This document shows positions 5,635-5,797 of a stretch of DNA of 5,797 nt, piece after piece. The number at the start of each line of letters is the position of its first letter. Position 1 is the first letter of the stretch. Position numbers and translations under genes: made by a program. A model generated the notes under the pieces. The model did not search any database and was not told the DNA's origin. It saw only the letters and a list, made by a program, of their open reading frames with translations. Source of the stretch: a bacterium (lineage in GTDB: Bacteria > BMS3Abin14); assembly GCA_022865845.1 (NCBI GenBank), contig JALHUC010000441.1, positions 1-5,797 on the forward strand, in the 5' to 3' direction.

Positions 5635-5635
<1 letters not shown>
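5539..5635 (-). terminator. Possible terminator-like or attenuating fold after argF
   Basis: In the transcript direction the GGAAGGAGG-rich array (5635-5600) is followed by a loop of roughly 25 nt, then CCTCCATCCTTCC and a second CATCCTTCC, then six T residues (5544-5539). The purine and pyrimidine parts can pair over about 11 of 13 positions in several registers. A long imperfect stem followed by a T-run is compatible with an intrinsic terminator between argF and argG, but the slippery repeat makes the fold ambiguous. Confidence 0.25.
5601..5635. repeat. Perfect 7-bp tandem array (CTCCTTC x5)
   Basis: Five perfect copies of CTCCTTC. On the transcribed minus strand this reads as GAAGGAG units, equivalent to five AAGGAGG heptads starting directly after the argF TAG (the array shares one base with the stop codon). 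It is a homopurine-homopyrimidine tract. A perfect short tandem array is expected to vary in copy number between strains. Confidence 0.95.

Positions 5636-5797
<162 letters not shown>

Overview
The window reads as a chromosomal segment of a diderm, Gram-negative bacterium. The gene order argF, argG, argH, small LptM-type lipoprotein, lysA resembles the arginine/lysine biosynthesis cluster of Geobacter-like and other Desulfobacterota (former Deltaproteobacteria). That assignment is an inference from synteny and from the lipoprotein; no marker gene fixes the taxon. All convincing genes are on the minus strand, so transcription runs from the right edge to the left edge.

Layout in transcription order: the 3' end of argF (5797-5635); a repeat-filled spacer of about 260 bp; argG (5375-4152); a longer repeat-filled spacer (4151-3622); a NUDIX hydrolase gene (3621-3205) followed 3 bp later by a divergent nitrilase-superfamily gene (3201-2029); a spacer of 272 bp with a plausible sigma70-type promoter and an inverted pair of 7-bp repeat arrays; argH (1756-365); an LptM-like lipoprotein gene overlapping the argH end (396-235); and the first 40 codons of lysA (120-1).

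ArgF, ArgG and ArgH catalyse the last three steps of arginine synthesis (ornithine to citrulline to argininosuccinate to arginine plus fumarate). LysA makes lysine from meso-diaminopimelate. The NUDIX/nitrilase pair has no known role in either pathway and splits argG from argH. It is bounded on both sides by repeats, so it looks like an accessory two-gene cassette within a housekeeping cluster.

The spacers are the unusual part. They hold (i) several unrelated tandem arrays that all have a 7-bp period, (ii) a 121-bp element with inverted ends and a central hairpin just upstream of the NUDIX start, (iii) five copies of a 27-bp motif, (iv) a 111-bp block repeated at a 143-bp period, with a 57-bp part of it repeated again beyond argG, and (v) two GC hairpins with the same stem. 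In the transcribed orientation the array after argF is five consecutive AAGGAGG heptads, each a perfect Shine-Dalgarno match. No tRNA, rRNA, CRISPR array or transposase gene was seen.
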